A stretch of DNA of 64,000 nt from CAYUAI01 sp964442745 (GTDB taxonomy: Bacteria > Pseudomonadota > Gammaproteobacteria > S012-40): assembly GCA_964442745.1 (NCBI GenBank), contig CAYUAI010000010.1, positions 1 to 64,000 of the forward strand, given 5' to 3'. Of this stretch, positions 54,082-62,323 are shown one piece after another. The stretch's first letter is position 1. Each line of letters starts with the position of its first letter. Made by a program: the position numbers and the translations under genes. The notes below the pieces were generated by a model, which saw only the letters and a program-made list of their open reading frames with translations, did not search any database and was not told the DNA's origin.

Positions 54082-55047
54082 ATGTTAGAGCCGTCATTAT
54101 TGATTGATTTATATCGGAGTATGTTGCGTATTCGTCGGGTTGAAGAAACCTTGGCGGATCATTATGCGCAACAAGAAATACGTTGTCCAATGCATTTATG
54201 TATTGGGCAAGAAGCGATCGCTGCCGGTGTATGTCTCGCGTTAAATAGCCACGATGTAGTTTTTAGTAATCATCGGGCACATGGTCACTATTTGGCAAAG
54301 GGGGGTGATCTGAAGCGGATGATTGCTGAGTTATATGGTAAATCTGAGGGTTGTTGTGGCGGTCTGGGAGGCTCGATGCATTTAATTGATAAAGCCGTCG
54401 GTTTTCTCGGTTCGACACCGATTGTTGGTGGTACCGTTCCATTGGCAGTGGGTGCTGCTTGGTCTTTTCAATTATTGGAAAAGCGGCAAGTCGCGATTGC
54501 TTTTTTTGGTGATGGTTGCTTTGAAGAAGGCGTTGTCCATGAATCACTGAACTTTGCCTCGTTGCACAAGTTACCGGTTATTTTCGTTTGTGAAAACAAT
54601 CAATATTCCGTGTACACACATATAAAAGATAGACAACCTGATCGAAAAATTAGTGACATTGCCAACGCTCATGGTTGGCGAGTATGGCAGGGGGATGGCA
54701 ATGATGTGGTTGCCAGTTATCAGATGGCAACGCAAGCGGTGGCCGATGCGAAATCCGCATTGGGTCCACAGTTTATCGAACTGGATACCTATCGATGGCG
54801 CGAGCATTGTGGGCCTGATTTTGATGATCACTTGGGGTATCGGGTAGGATCCGATCTTAGTGATTGGCAGCGACGCTGTCCTATTAAACGCTTATACCAG
54901 AGACTGGTTAATAACGACGCTCAGGTAGTGTCGACTCTAGAACATCTTGGCAACACGATTATGGAGGAAATCATGGTGGCTTTTGAGTTTGCCAAAAGCT
55001 GTCCGATTCCCAGTCCACAACCCATGATACGTCGCGTTTTTTCCTGA
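54082..55047 (+). CDS. ThDP-dependent E1 component, alpha subunit-like
   Basis: 321 residues. The ThDP motif GDGCFEEGVVHESLNFAS...CENN is complete (about residues 142-172); SNHRAHGHYLAKGGD and GGLGGSMHL are typical of E1-alpha of 2-oxoacid or acetoin dehydrogenases. It forms a pair with the E1-beta-like product of the next gene, 3 bp on. No lipoyl E2 or E3 gene is present, so an ordinary oxidative complex is unlikely; in a glycan island the pair more likely performs a ThDP-dependent carbon-carbon bond reaction such as attaching a two-carbon unit to a sugar. That role is inferred. Confidence 0.88.
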   Translation: MLEPSLLIDLYRSMLRIRRVEETLADHYAQQEIRCPMHLCIGQEAIAAGVCLALNSHDVVFSNHRAHGHYLAKGGDLKRMIAELYGKSEGCCGGLGGSMHLIDKAVGFLGSTPIVGGTVPLAVGAAWSFQLLEKRQVAIAFFGDGCFEEGVVHESLNFASLHKLPVIFVCENNQYSVYTHIKDRQPDRKISDIANAHGWRVWQGDGNDVVASYQMATQAVADAKSALGPQFIELDTYRWREHCGPDFDDHLGYRVGSDLSDWQRRCPIKRLYQRLVNNDAQVVSTLEHLGNTIMEEIMVAFEFAKSCPIPSPQPMIRRVFS

Positions 55048-55050
55048 TAT

Positions 55051-56121
55051 ATGTCGCTTCGTTCTTTGAGTTATGCACAAGCCATTAATGAAGCATTAGT
55101 CTATTGCTTAGCAACTTATTCGAATACGCTATTAATTGGTGAAGGTGTGCCTGATCCAAAGGGTATTTTTAATACTACGTTAGATTTACCAAAAAAATTT
55201 GGTAAACATCGAGTGTTTGATATGCCTTTGGCGGAAAATGGTATGACCGGTGTGTGCATTGGTGCGGCTTTGGCGGGGCTTCGACCCATTATGGTACATC
55301 AGCGAATTGATTTTGCCTTGCTTGCCATGGATCAATTAATTAATAATGCAGCAAAATGGTTTTTTATGTTTAATGGCCAGTCGTCGGTACCGCTGGTGGT
55401 ACGGCTTATTATTGGTCGAGGTTGGGGGCAAGGGGCGCAGCACTCACAAAGTTTGCAGGCTTTATTTAGTCATGTACCAGGTCTTAAAGTGGTGATGCCG
55501 GTTTCTGCTTATGATGCTAAAGGTATGCTGATCAGCGCGATTGAAGATGATAATCCAGTGATTTTTATCGAGCATCGTTGGTTGCACAATGGCATGGATC
55601 AAGTCCCTGAAAATGACTATCGAGTCCCTTTAGATCAAGCCAAGATCGTGATTATCGGTACAGATTTTACCATTGTGGCGTTTTCATTAATGGTGGTTGA
55701 AGCATTAAAAGTCGCCCGTGTATTGGCACAATACGGTATCAATATCGAGGTGATTGATATGCGCTCATGCAATCCGCTTGATATGCCACCCGTCGTTGAA
55801 TCAGTGAAAAAAACCGGACGAGTGATCGTGACCGATACCGGTACAGAGACGTGTGGTGTCAGTAGTGAAGTCATTACTCGTATTGTTGAGCAGGCCCATG
55901 AGTGGCTGAAATGTTCACCGATCAGACTGGCTGCACCAAATCATCCCGTTCCGACGTCACCTTTTTTAGCCGATGGTTATTATATTGATGCGGAGAAAAT
56001 TGCTCAATGTGTTTTAACTCGAATGGCGTGCGATACCTCTATCACTGAGCAAGTCTTGCAAGCACTACGTCGAATTTCACCCAGGGATATTCCAGCCGCA
56101 GATTATGTCGGACCTTTTTAA
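55051..56121 (+). CDS. ThDP-dependent E1 component, beta subunit-like
   Basis: 356 residues. Transketolase central and C-terminal domains: LSYAQAINEALVYCLATYSN, DMPLAENGMTGVCIGAALAG (with the catalytic Glu), RGWGQGAQHSQSLQALFSHV and VIDMRSCNPLDMPPVVES. It pairs with the E1-alpha-like gene upstream. Its C-terminus ends ISPRDIPAADYVGPF. The pair is most like acetoin or branched-chain dehydrogenase E1, but the gene neighbourhood is sugar metabolism. Confidence 0.88.
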   Translation: MSLRSLSYAQAINEALVYCLATYSNTLLIGEGVPDPKGIFNTTLDLPKKFGKHRVFDMPLAENGMTGVCIGAALAGLRPIMVHQRIDFALLAMDQLINNAAKWFFMFNGQSSVPLVVRLIIGRGWGQGAQHSQSLQALFSHVPGLKVVMPVSAYDAKGMLISAIEDDNPVIFIEHRWLHNGMDQVPENDYRVPLDQAKIVIIGTDFTIVAFSLMVVEALKVARVLAQYGINIEVIDMRSCNPLDMPPVVESVKKTGRVIVTDTGTETCGVSSEVITRIVEQAHEWLKCSPIRLAAPNHPVPTSPFLADGYYIDAEKIAQCVLTRMACDTSITEQVLQALRRISPRDIPAADYVGPF

Positions 56122-56145
56122 ATATCCTTCATAAAGGAACAATAC

Positions 56146-57543
56146 ATGGAAAATCATAAAAACTCGGTCAATCGCTTCGGCAAAAACACTACCACGGCGA
56201 TACCAGATAATATACCGTTAGCCAAGCAACCTGGTCATAAATTGCGTAGCTCCAATACCATTGTTGATCGTTCCGCTTTACCCGTACATTCATTGGCAAT
56301 GACTCGCAATGTAGGGCAAGAAAAAACAAGTGATGCTCAGACGATTGAATTAGTCCAGTTTGAAAACCAGTTCGGTTTAATTAGAAGGAAATCGGATGAT
56401 CGATGTGATCGACCGATACCAAATATGTTTAGTGGACCATCAAATCGAAATCAACAACAACGTTTTCGATTTGATGGTCACAAAATGCTGCATCATCTAG
56501 ATCACGTGCTTGCTTGGCAAAAAGGAGGAAAAATCGCCCCGATTCACATTGATATGGGTTTGACAAAATATTGTAATACTGCCTGCCTGTATTGTTATGC
56601 GGTAGTGCAGAATATGACAAAAGGGAAAATGATTGGCTGTCAGGCATTGTTAAATTTCATTGAAGACTGTGGGCGTTTAGGCGTTCGATCTTTAGGTTTT
56701 ATTGGTGATGGTGAACCCACCTTAAATCCGGCACTTTATGAGGCAACAGTGTTGGCGGCGAGTCATGGCATTGATACCGCAATGGCCACTAATGGTTTGT
56801 TATTGGATATGGATCGAGCACATGATGTATTGGCGAATATGTCCTGGATAAGATTTAACCTGTCTGCAGGTAGTGCGACGGGGTTTCAGAAAGTCCATCA
56901 ATCAAAAGCTAAAAACTTTGATTTGCTCATTGAAAAAATTCGTAATTTAGTTCAACTGAAAAAACAATATGGTTATCAATGTACCATTGGTTTGCAAATG
57001 GTATTGATTCCAGAGTGCTTTGATGAAGTCATTGCCGAGGCCAAACTTGGCCAGGAATTAGGCGTGGATTATTTTGTGATTAAACATTGTTCCGATTCAG
57101 AATACAAAGAAATCGGTGTGAATTATGATGATTATAAGCGGGTCGCCGAGAAACTGAAATGTGCGGAAAGCTATTCCAATGATGAATATGTCGTGCAAGT
57201 GAAGTGGAATAAAATTAACGCCAATGGTGAAACTGATTTGTATAAAAATGGTTATCGAAAATACGATGTTTGCATGGGAACGCCTTTTTTACTGCAAATT
57301 TCTGGCAATGGTAAAATCTATCCGTGCGGTCCATTTTTTAATAAAGAGCGATTTTACATGGGTGACTTGCACGAGCATGCTTTTTATGACTTAGTGAATA
57401 GTGATCATTATTGGGCAGTACACCAAGATATCGCAAACAGTGTCGATGTGCATAAAGATTGTGCCATTGGCTGTCGGCAAGATTACATCAATAAATTTCT
57501 TTGGGATTTAAAAAATCCACCTGAACATGTGAATTTTATTTAG
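56146..57543 (+). CDS. Radical SAM/SPASM protein, second paralog with N-terminal extension
   Basis: 465 residues. A disordered, polar N-terminal extension of about 100 residues precedes the radical SAM core with CNTACLYCYA, IGDGEPTLNP and ATNGLLL. SPASM-like cysteines are in CMGTPFLLQ, YPCGPFF, HKDCAIGCRQD, and the protein ends PPEHVNFI. The core parallels the 49799-50905 protein residue group by group (GEGEPLL and GDGEPTL; the same C-terminal Asn-Phe-Ile), so the two genes are paralogs at opposite ends of the sugar operon. Substrate unknown. It is the last plus-strand gene before a convergent glycosyltransferase-like gene. Confidence 0.86.
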   Translation: MENHKNSVNRFGKNTTTAIPDNIPLAKQPGHKLRSSNTIVDRSALPVHSLAMTRNVGQEKTSDAQTIELVQFENQFGLIRRKSDDRCDRPIPNMFSGPSNRNQQQRFRFDGHKMLHHLDHVLAWQKGGKIAPIHIDMGLTKYCNTACLYCYAVVQNMTKGKMIGCQALLNFIEDCGRLGVRSLGFIGDGEPTLNPALYEATVLAASHGIDTAMATNGLLLDMDRAHDVLANMSWIRFNLSAGSATGFQKVHQSKAKNFDLLIEKIRNLVQLKKQYGYQCTIGLQMVLIPECFDEVIAEAKLGQELGVDYFVIKHCSDSEYKEIGVNYDDYKRVAEKLKCAESYSNDEYVVQVKWNKINANGETDLYKNGYRKYDVCMGTPFLLQISGNGKIYPCGPFFNKERFYMGDLHEHAFYDLVNSDHYWAVHQDIANSVDVHKDCAIGCRQDYINKFLWDLKNPPEHVNFI

Positions 57544-57550
57544 ACTTTAT

Positions 57551-59335
57551 TTACTCAATTAACAATGTTTCTACTTGGTTGATAATATTTTTGGCAAATT
57601 TTTTATAGGTGGAATATTGCGCAATATTGGAAGCGAGTTTTTTTGGTTTTTTACTGAGTGCATTTTGCAAAGAATTAAATGAATTAAAATATAAACATTC
57701 ATCTTCCCAGTAGGGTGGCTCCGCAAAATGCCTGCAATCGAAAACTAAAGGCGTCGCACCACAGGCTGCGACTTCACTTAATCTTTGGGAATTAATTTCA
57801 AAAGGATGTACCACAAGTGCATATTTGGCACTGTTATATATTTTGGCGAGGGCTGATCCATGGGCGATCGAACCCTTGAAAAATTCTGAGACAATGGGGT
57901 CGTCGTCCCATCCATAACCATATATCTCAACCGGAAATGTGTTGTTTTGACAAATCCATTGAACGGCTTTTCTACGAATGGAATAATGATATAACTTCCA
58001 AAAAATTATCTCGAATGGGATATCGAATTTCGTGGCCGCCTGATTGATAATGTCATGTGTTATCGTGATTTCTGCATCTAAAAAATGATTGAAATATGAA
58101 ATAACCTCAAGCGTGTGATTACTACTTTTGTGTTTGATAAAACCCTGGTAAGAGGCGCCAACAAAAACAATTTTTTCTTCTTTGTGAATTTCCGGATAAG
58201 CCTTAAATATCGTAGCATCGATACAAAACTGTTGGCGATGTATGTTGGGTGAATCACAAGTCTCAAGGTATTTATCTAAGGTGGGAGAGATTGAATAAAT
58301 TATATCCCGTTTTCGCCAATGAAATGGTTTTTGTTCAAGTAATTGTGGCATAGGGTCTTGCCACCAAATCACATTAAAGACATCCTCGTGTAGATAATTA
58401 TTATTTTGGTGATTTATGTTAATGGTGATATGAGGATTAAAGTCATAACGTAATTTTTGATGCCATATGCCATTGCTAAGGTCTTCCATATCGCTTTGTT
58501 CAATGGAAAATTCAACTTGATGGCCTAAGTTCTGGAAGGCCTTAGCTAAGTATCTTGCTGCATACTGCATAACAAGGGTTTGTCTGTTTGCGATTAAGTA
58601 CACTCGATACGGCTGTATATTTTTAAAAATTGGTTGCAGTGTGGTAAGTTCCCTGTTGAGGTGCTCTCTGATTTTAATTTGTTGTTTAATCATAGTGCTT
58701 AGTAGTTCATGATAGGTTTTGGTGATCTCGTTTTTTTCTTGTTCCGTTGTCTCAGGTTCGGGAGAAAACTCTAGCCGATAGGGTATACGAAGTCGTGTAT
58801 TCATAAAAAAATCATAAATTTTTTCGGTGGGCACACAGATTAAATTCGCGGGAGCATCATGAAAGGGTTCGCCATTGTGATAACAAATTTGTAAGCCATC
58901 AATGTTGGGGTGCTCTAACTTTACTCGGTTTTTATTGAGTGCAGTGGCATAAGCGAGATCTCGATCAAGAAAATAAGTGTCTTGATGCAGCGAGGTGAAA
59001 TCTTCGTTGTCTTGAATATGATGATGCAATTGATCGAGCAAGTCTTTAAAGGTGTTTTCTATTTCCTGAATTTTGTCTTTCTCAATGGAGATCCCTTTCT
59101 TAATCGAGCAAAAATGTTTGGGGATTCTCGTTGGGTGGGACAAAAAATATTCAGAAAACTGACTGATTGGCACATGAATTAAATTGGTTGGCGCCTGGTG
59201 TAGAGGTTCACCATCGTAGTAACAGTTTTTAATAATTGATTGGCCTGACTGAAGCTTAATTTTTTCGCCTTTTGAGGCGGTTTTTTGAGCGATGTCTCTA
59301 TCAATAAAATATACGTCATCAGTAAACATAGTCAT
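57551..59335 (-). CDS. Glycosyltransferase-like protein with duplicated N-terminal module
   Basis: 594 residues on the opposite strand to its neighbours. Residues about 8-75 and about 119-187 are two copies of one module: YFIDRDIAQKTA / YFLDRDLAYATA, CYYDGEPLHQAPTNLIHVP / CYHNGEPFHDAPANLICVP, then RIP. After a coiled linker (about 200-245), residues about 250-590 form a GT-B-like glycosyltransferase related to CgeB/DUF3880 proteins: YLIANRQTLVMQYAARYLA, NVIWWQDPMP, VEIYGYGWDD, YNSAKYALVVHPFEINSQRL and SEVAACGATPLVFDCR. The N-terminal module was not recognised. It probably adds a sugar to flagellin or another surface protein; acceptor and donor are unknown. Confidence 0.72.
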   Translation of the reverse strand: MTMFTDDVYFIDRDIAQKTASKGEKIKLQSGQSIIKNCYYDGEPLHQAPTNLIHVPISQFSEYFLSHPTRIPKHFCSIKKGISIEKDKIQEIENTFKDLLDQLHHHIQDNEDFTSLHQDTYFLDRDLAYATALNKNRVKLEHPNIDGLQICYHNGEPFHDAPANLICVPTEKIYDFFMNTRLRIPYRLEFSPEPETTEQEKNEITKTYHELLSTMIKQQIKIREHLNRELTTLQPIFKNIQPYRVYLIANRQTLVMQYAARYLAKAFQNLGHQVEFSIEQSDMEDLSNGIWHQKLRYDFNPHITININHQNNNYLHEDVFNVIWWQDPMPQLLEQKPFHWRKRDIIYSISPTLDKYLETCDSPNIHRQQFCIDATIFKAYPEIHKEEKIVFVGASYQGFIKHKSSNHTLEVISYFNHFLDAEITITHDIINQAATKFDIPFEIIFWKLYHYSIRRKAVQWICQNNTFPVEIYGYGWDDDPIVSEFFKGSIAHGSALAKIYNSAKYALVVHPFEINSQRLSEVAACGATPLVFDCRHFAEPPYWEDECLYFNSFNSLQNALSKKPKKLASNIAQYSTYKKFAKNIINQVETLLIE

Positions 59336-59487
59336 TGGATAAATCTCTGGCTAAAAAGGACATAACATATCTCTTGCTATAATTTAGCATAGGATATGCC
59401 AGTGTCTATTGATAACTGGGTTGGCACGATGTTTTCATGGAATATTCGATTAAATCAATGGATCTTATTTTAATAATATAAAGCAAG

Positions 59488-60771
59488 ATGAAAATTACTC
59501 AGAATCATCAAATCATGCAACAGCGATGGCCTAGTTTATTGGATAAATTAACGAGGTCAAATGAAAAACTGGATATACAGGTGCTGTATCACAACAATGA
59601 AAAAACGTTGCTGGTTAATGGTATTCACTTAAGTAGTATTTATGATAAAAATAAAGAAGCACAATTGCAGGCAAGCCTAGTGCCGTGCGAAAAATCTCAG
59701 GTATTTGTTTATGGCGTAGGTTTAGGTGATATACCACGTGTATTGTTAAAAAGAAAGGCACTGATTGAGTTGGTGTGTGTTGTTTTAAACAAGTCGATTT
59801 TCTACCAAGTGATTATGGAATTTGATTGTTCAAATTGGTTGCAAGATGAACGAGTACGTTTGCTCTTTGCTAATGAGGAAACTCAACTTCAATATCCATT
59901 TTCGACCCAGCCTGCCTGTTTGAAGTTAGCTAATGAAGCAGTCTATCATTTGCGTGATCAAATTTTATTGGAGTTGTCAACGCCACATATCCAACAGAAA
60001 TTTAGTGAAAAAAAAGTTATTTACCAGCAGCAAATTGAAGAAAATATTTTTTATATTAAAAATGATGGCGATGTGAGTAGCTTTTTTAATCGCTATCCTG
60101 GACAGGCTGCACTCATTGTTGGGGCAGGTCCAAGTTTATTAGATAATTATGACTGGATACGAGAAAATCGTGATAATTATTTTATAATTTCGGTCAGTTC
60201 AGCTGTGATTCCGCTAATGGCAGAAAATATAATTCCAGATGCAGTGGTTGTTATTGAGCCACAAGAAGACGCAATATTTCCCGTATTCGATATTGATTTG
60301 ACATTGCTTAGCAAAGTACCTTTAGTTTACTTTCCTATCGTTTCAAAGCGAGTGTTAGCGTTGTGGAAAGGTAAACGTTTTACGGCATATGGTCAGCACA
60401 AAATTTATGAGAAAATGGCAGTTCAATATCCTAAAGGATATTTGTTTGCTGCTGGTACAGTGGTGCACTCCGCGATTGATTTAGCCGTTAAAATGGGCGT
60501 AAGGAAAATTGTATTGGCCGGAGTGGATTATGCTTTTTCAAATGAACTGCAACATGCTACGGGTGCTCGTTCAAGAAATATTCTGGTGCCAGAGACAGGT
60601 GAGTATGTGGTTTTTAATGGCTATAATGAAAAGATTCAATCGTCGCCGAGCTTAATTGGTTTTTTACGTGATACTGAACATTATATTGCTTGTCATCCAC
60701 AGGTTGAGTTTTACAATATGAGTCGATCAGGTGCTAAAATTAAAGGCGCAACTTATTTAGATGGTGCTTAG
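59488..60771 (+). CDS. DUF115 (MAF_flag10/Maf-like) motility accessory protein
   Basis: 427 residues. The DUF115 core has ALIVGAGPSLLDNYDWIREN, FIISVSSAVIPLMAENIIPD, VVIEPQEDA and GVRKIVLAGVDYAFSN. Maf-type proteins of Campylobacter, Aeromonas and Helicobacter transfer nonulosonic acids to flagellin, and their genes lie next to flagellar and sugar-synthesis genes. The location 10 kb downstream of flgL fits. It is followed at one base by a small helical gene and, after a second one, by another DUF115 gene. Confidence 0.85.
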   Translation: MKITQNHQIMQQRWPSLLDKLTRSNEKLDIQVLYHNNEKTLLVNGIHLSSIYDKNKEAQLQASLVPCEKSQVFVYGVGLGDIPRVLLKRKALIELVCVVLNKSIFYQVIMEFDCSNWLQDERVRLLFANEETQLQYPFSTQPACLKLANEAVYHLRDQILLELSTPHIQQKFSEKKVIYQQQIEENIFYIKNDGDVSSFFNRYPGQAALIVGAGPSLLDNYDWIRENRDNYFIISVSSAVIPLMAENIIPDAVVVIEPQEDAIFPVFDIDLTLLSKVPLVYFPIVSKRVLALWKGKRFTAYGQHKIYEKMAVQYPKGYLFAAGTVVHSAIDLAVKMGVRKIVLAGVDYAFSNELQHATGARSRNILVPETGEYVVFNGYNEKIQSSPSLIGFLRDTEHYIACHPQVEFYNMSRSGAKIKGATYLDGA

Positions 60772-61041
60772 ATGACAAATAGGATTTCATTGAAAATACA
60801 GCGTACCAGCAACGCCTTTCGATTAGGTATGGAAAGCAAAGGTGGCCAATTGTTTTCTGAGCTCATTGATGAACTTCTAGAGGTAATATCAAGTTCAGCA
60901 TCGGATGAACTATTGGGGAAATTCAATAGACTTTTACAGCAAATGATAGAAGCACAATTGAAAGCAGATTTTTTGTATTTAGCCGATTTAATTGAATATG
61001 AGTTAACTGATGCTTTGCGTGAAATAGATAAACGAAATTAA
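60772..61041 (+). CDS. Small helical protein between two DUF115 genes
   Basis: 89 residues, predicted almost entirely helical: MTNRISLKIQRTSNAFRLGM, SKGGQLFSELIDELLEVIS, LLGKFNRLLQQMIEAQLKAD and LADLIEYELTDALRE. No signal peptide or membrane segment. It starts directly after the stop of the first DUF115 gene, so it is probably translated with it. Possible roles are a chaperone or adaptor for the transferase, but no family was recognised. Confidence 0.7.
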   Translation: MTNRISLKIQRTSNAFRLGMESKGGQLFSELIDELLEVISSSASDELLGKFNRLLQQMIEAQLKADFLYLADLIEYELTDALREIDKRN

Positions 61042-61071
61042 TTTTATGTAGTCATTTGAGGTTTAAAAATT

Positions 61072-61242
61072 ATGTCAGAAATTTTAAAAGGTAATTTTAA
61101 AACAAAAAATCAAGTAGTTTATCAGCCAGAAAAAAATAATACTTTGGAAGAAATATTTGAAAAAGAGGCATTGAAAAAATTAGGCGGCAGTATTGCTTTT
61201 GTCTCAAAAAAGAAAGTGATGTGGGATGATAACAAGGATTAA
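61072..61242 (+). CDS. Very small basic protein (56 aa)
   Basis: A 56-residue frame: MSEILKGNFKTKNQ, NTLEEIFEKEALKKLGGSIA and a lysine-rich end (SKKKVMWDDNKD). It lies 30 bp after the helical gene and 26 bp before the second DUF115 gene, in the same direction. The upstream sequence TGAGGTTTAAAAATT gives a GAGG-like ribosome-binding site. It is too short for a family call, but its fit in a tight operon makes it likely to be real. Confidence 0.5.
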   Translation: MSEILKGNFKTKNQVVYQPEKNNTLEEIFEKEALKKLGGSIAFVSKKKVMWDDNKD

Positions 61243-61268
61243 CCCAGTTTTTCTGCCTGGAGGTTTTC

Positions 61269-62306
61269 ATGAGTGTCTTAGAAAATAAACAGCCGCCTAT
61301 CGGTATGGCGCTGGTGGATAATATGCTGAATTTGACTAGCGAACGCACCACTGGGCAAGGACTGGATAATGCGGAACGAAATCAGCAGTTTTTACACCAT
61401 GGGCAATCATTGGTCGCGTTGAGGAATCAATCTTTAGCCGAAGGAAATCAATGTATTGTGATTGCGGCAGGGCCTAGCATCAAACGACAAGACCCCTTGT
61501 CAATACTGAAAAAAACAGATTATAACGGCGCTATCATTGTGACAGATAGTGCATTGTTCTATTGTTTACGAAACAAAATTATTCCAGACCTGGTGGTTAC
61601 TTTGGACCCCCATGCGAAAAGAATTGTACGCTGGTTTGGAGATCCTAATTTAACCAAAAAGGATATTATCGCCGATGACTATTTCCGTCGTCAGGATATG
61701 GATGAGGCCTTTGCTAATGAATGGCAAGTTAATGAAGAAATATTGACGTTGTTAGATAAATATGGCAAAGACATCAAGATTGCATTATCCACTTCAGCCT
61801 CCAGTGCTGTGGTGAATCGAGCCATTGATAGTGAGATGCAAATTTATTGGTGGAATCCGATGTATGATGATCCCGAGCAGGAAAATAGTGTGACGGGGGG
61901 ATTGTATCAACGGAATAAACTACCTTGTGTTAACGCCGGTGGCAATGTCGGGACAGCGTGTTGGATGATGGCGCATGCGGTTCACAATAAAAAACAGGTG
62001 GCAATAACGGGCATGGACTTTGGTTATTATGACGATACCCCTTATGAAAAGACGCAGTATTACAAAGAAGCTGTGGCCTTATTTGGTCAGGAGCAATTGG
62101 AAAATTATTTTGTCCGTGTCTTTAATCCGCATGAGAATCGATGGTTTTACACCGACCCGGCTTATATGTGGTATCGAGAGTGCTTGTTCGATTTATTACC
62201 TGAGGCGGATTGTATGACATATAATTGTACTGAAGGTGGGATTGTGTTTGGAGAGAATATTGATTATCTACCCTTGCATAAATTTTTAACCTGTGGTGTA
62301 ACATAG
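61269..62306 (+). CDS. Second DUF115-type protein
   Basis: 345 residues. CIVIAAGPSIKRQDPLSILK, IIVTDSALFYCLRNKIIPDL, VVTLDPHAKR and AITGMDFGYY are the DUF115 landmarks, equivalent to those in the 59488-60771 protein but with a shorter N-terminus and a long C-terminal half (DPAYMWYRECLFDLLPEADC). The presence of two such genes suggests two acceptors, two donors or a heterodimer. The start ATG at 61269 follows TGGAGG by about 7 nt. Confidence 0.82.
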   Translation: MSVLENKQPPIGMALVDNMLNLTSERTTGQGLDNAERNQQFLHHGQSLVALRNQSLAEGNQCIVIAAGPSIKRQDPLSILKKTDYNGAIIVTDSALFYCLRNKIIPDLVVTLDPHAKRIVRWFGDPNLTKKDIIADDYFRRQDMDEAFANEWQVNEEILTLLDKYGKDIKIALSTSASSAVVNRAIDSEMQIYWWNPMYDDPEQENSVTGGLYQRNKLPCVNAGGNVGTACWMMAHAVHNKKQVAITGMDFGYYDDTPYEKTQYYKEAVALFGQEQLENYFVRVFNPHENRWFYTDPAYMWYRECLFDLLPEADCMTYNCTEGGIVFGENIDYLPLHKFLTCGVT

Positions 62307-62323
62307 TAATCAAGAAAAATTCC

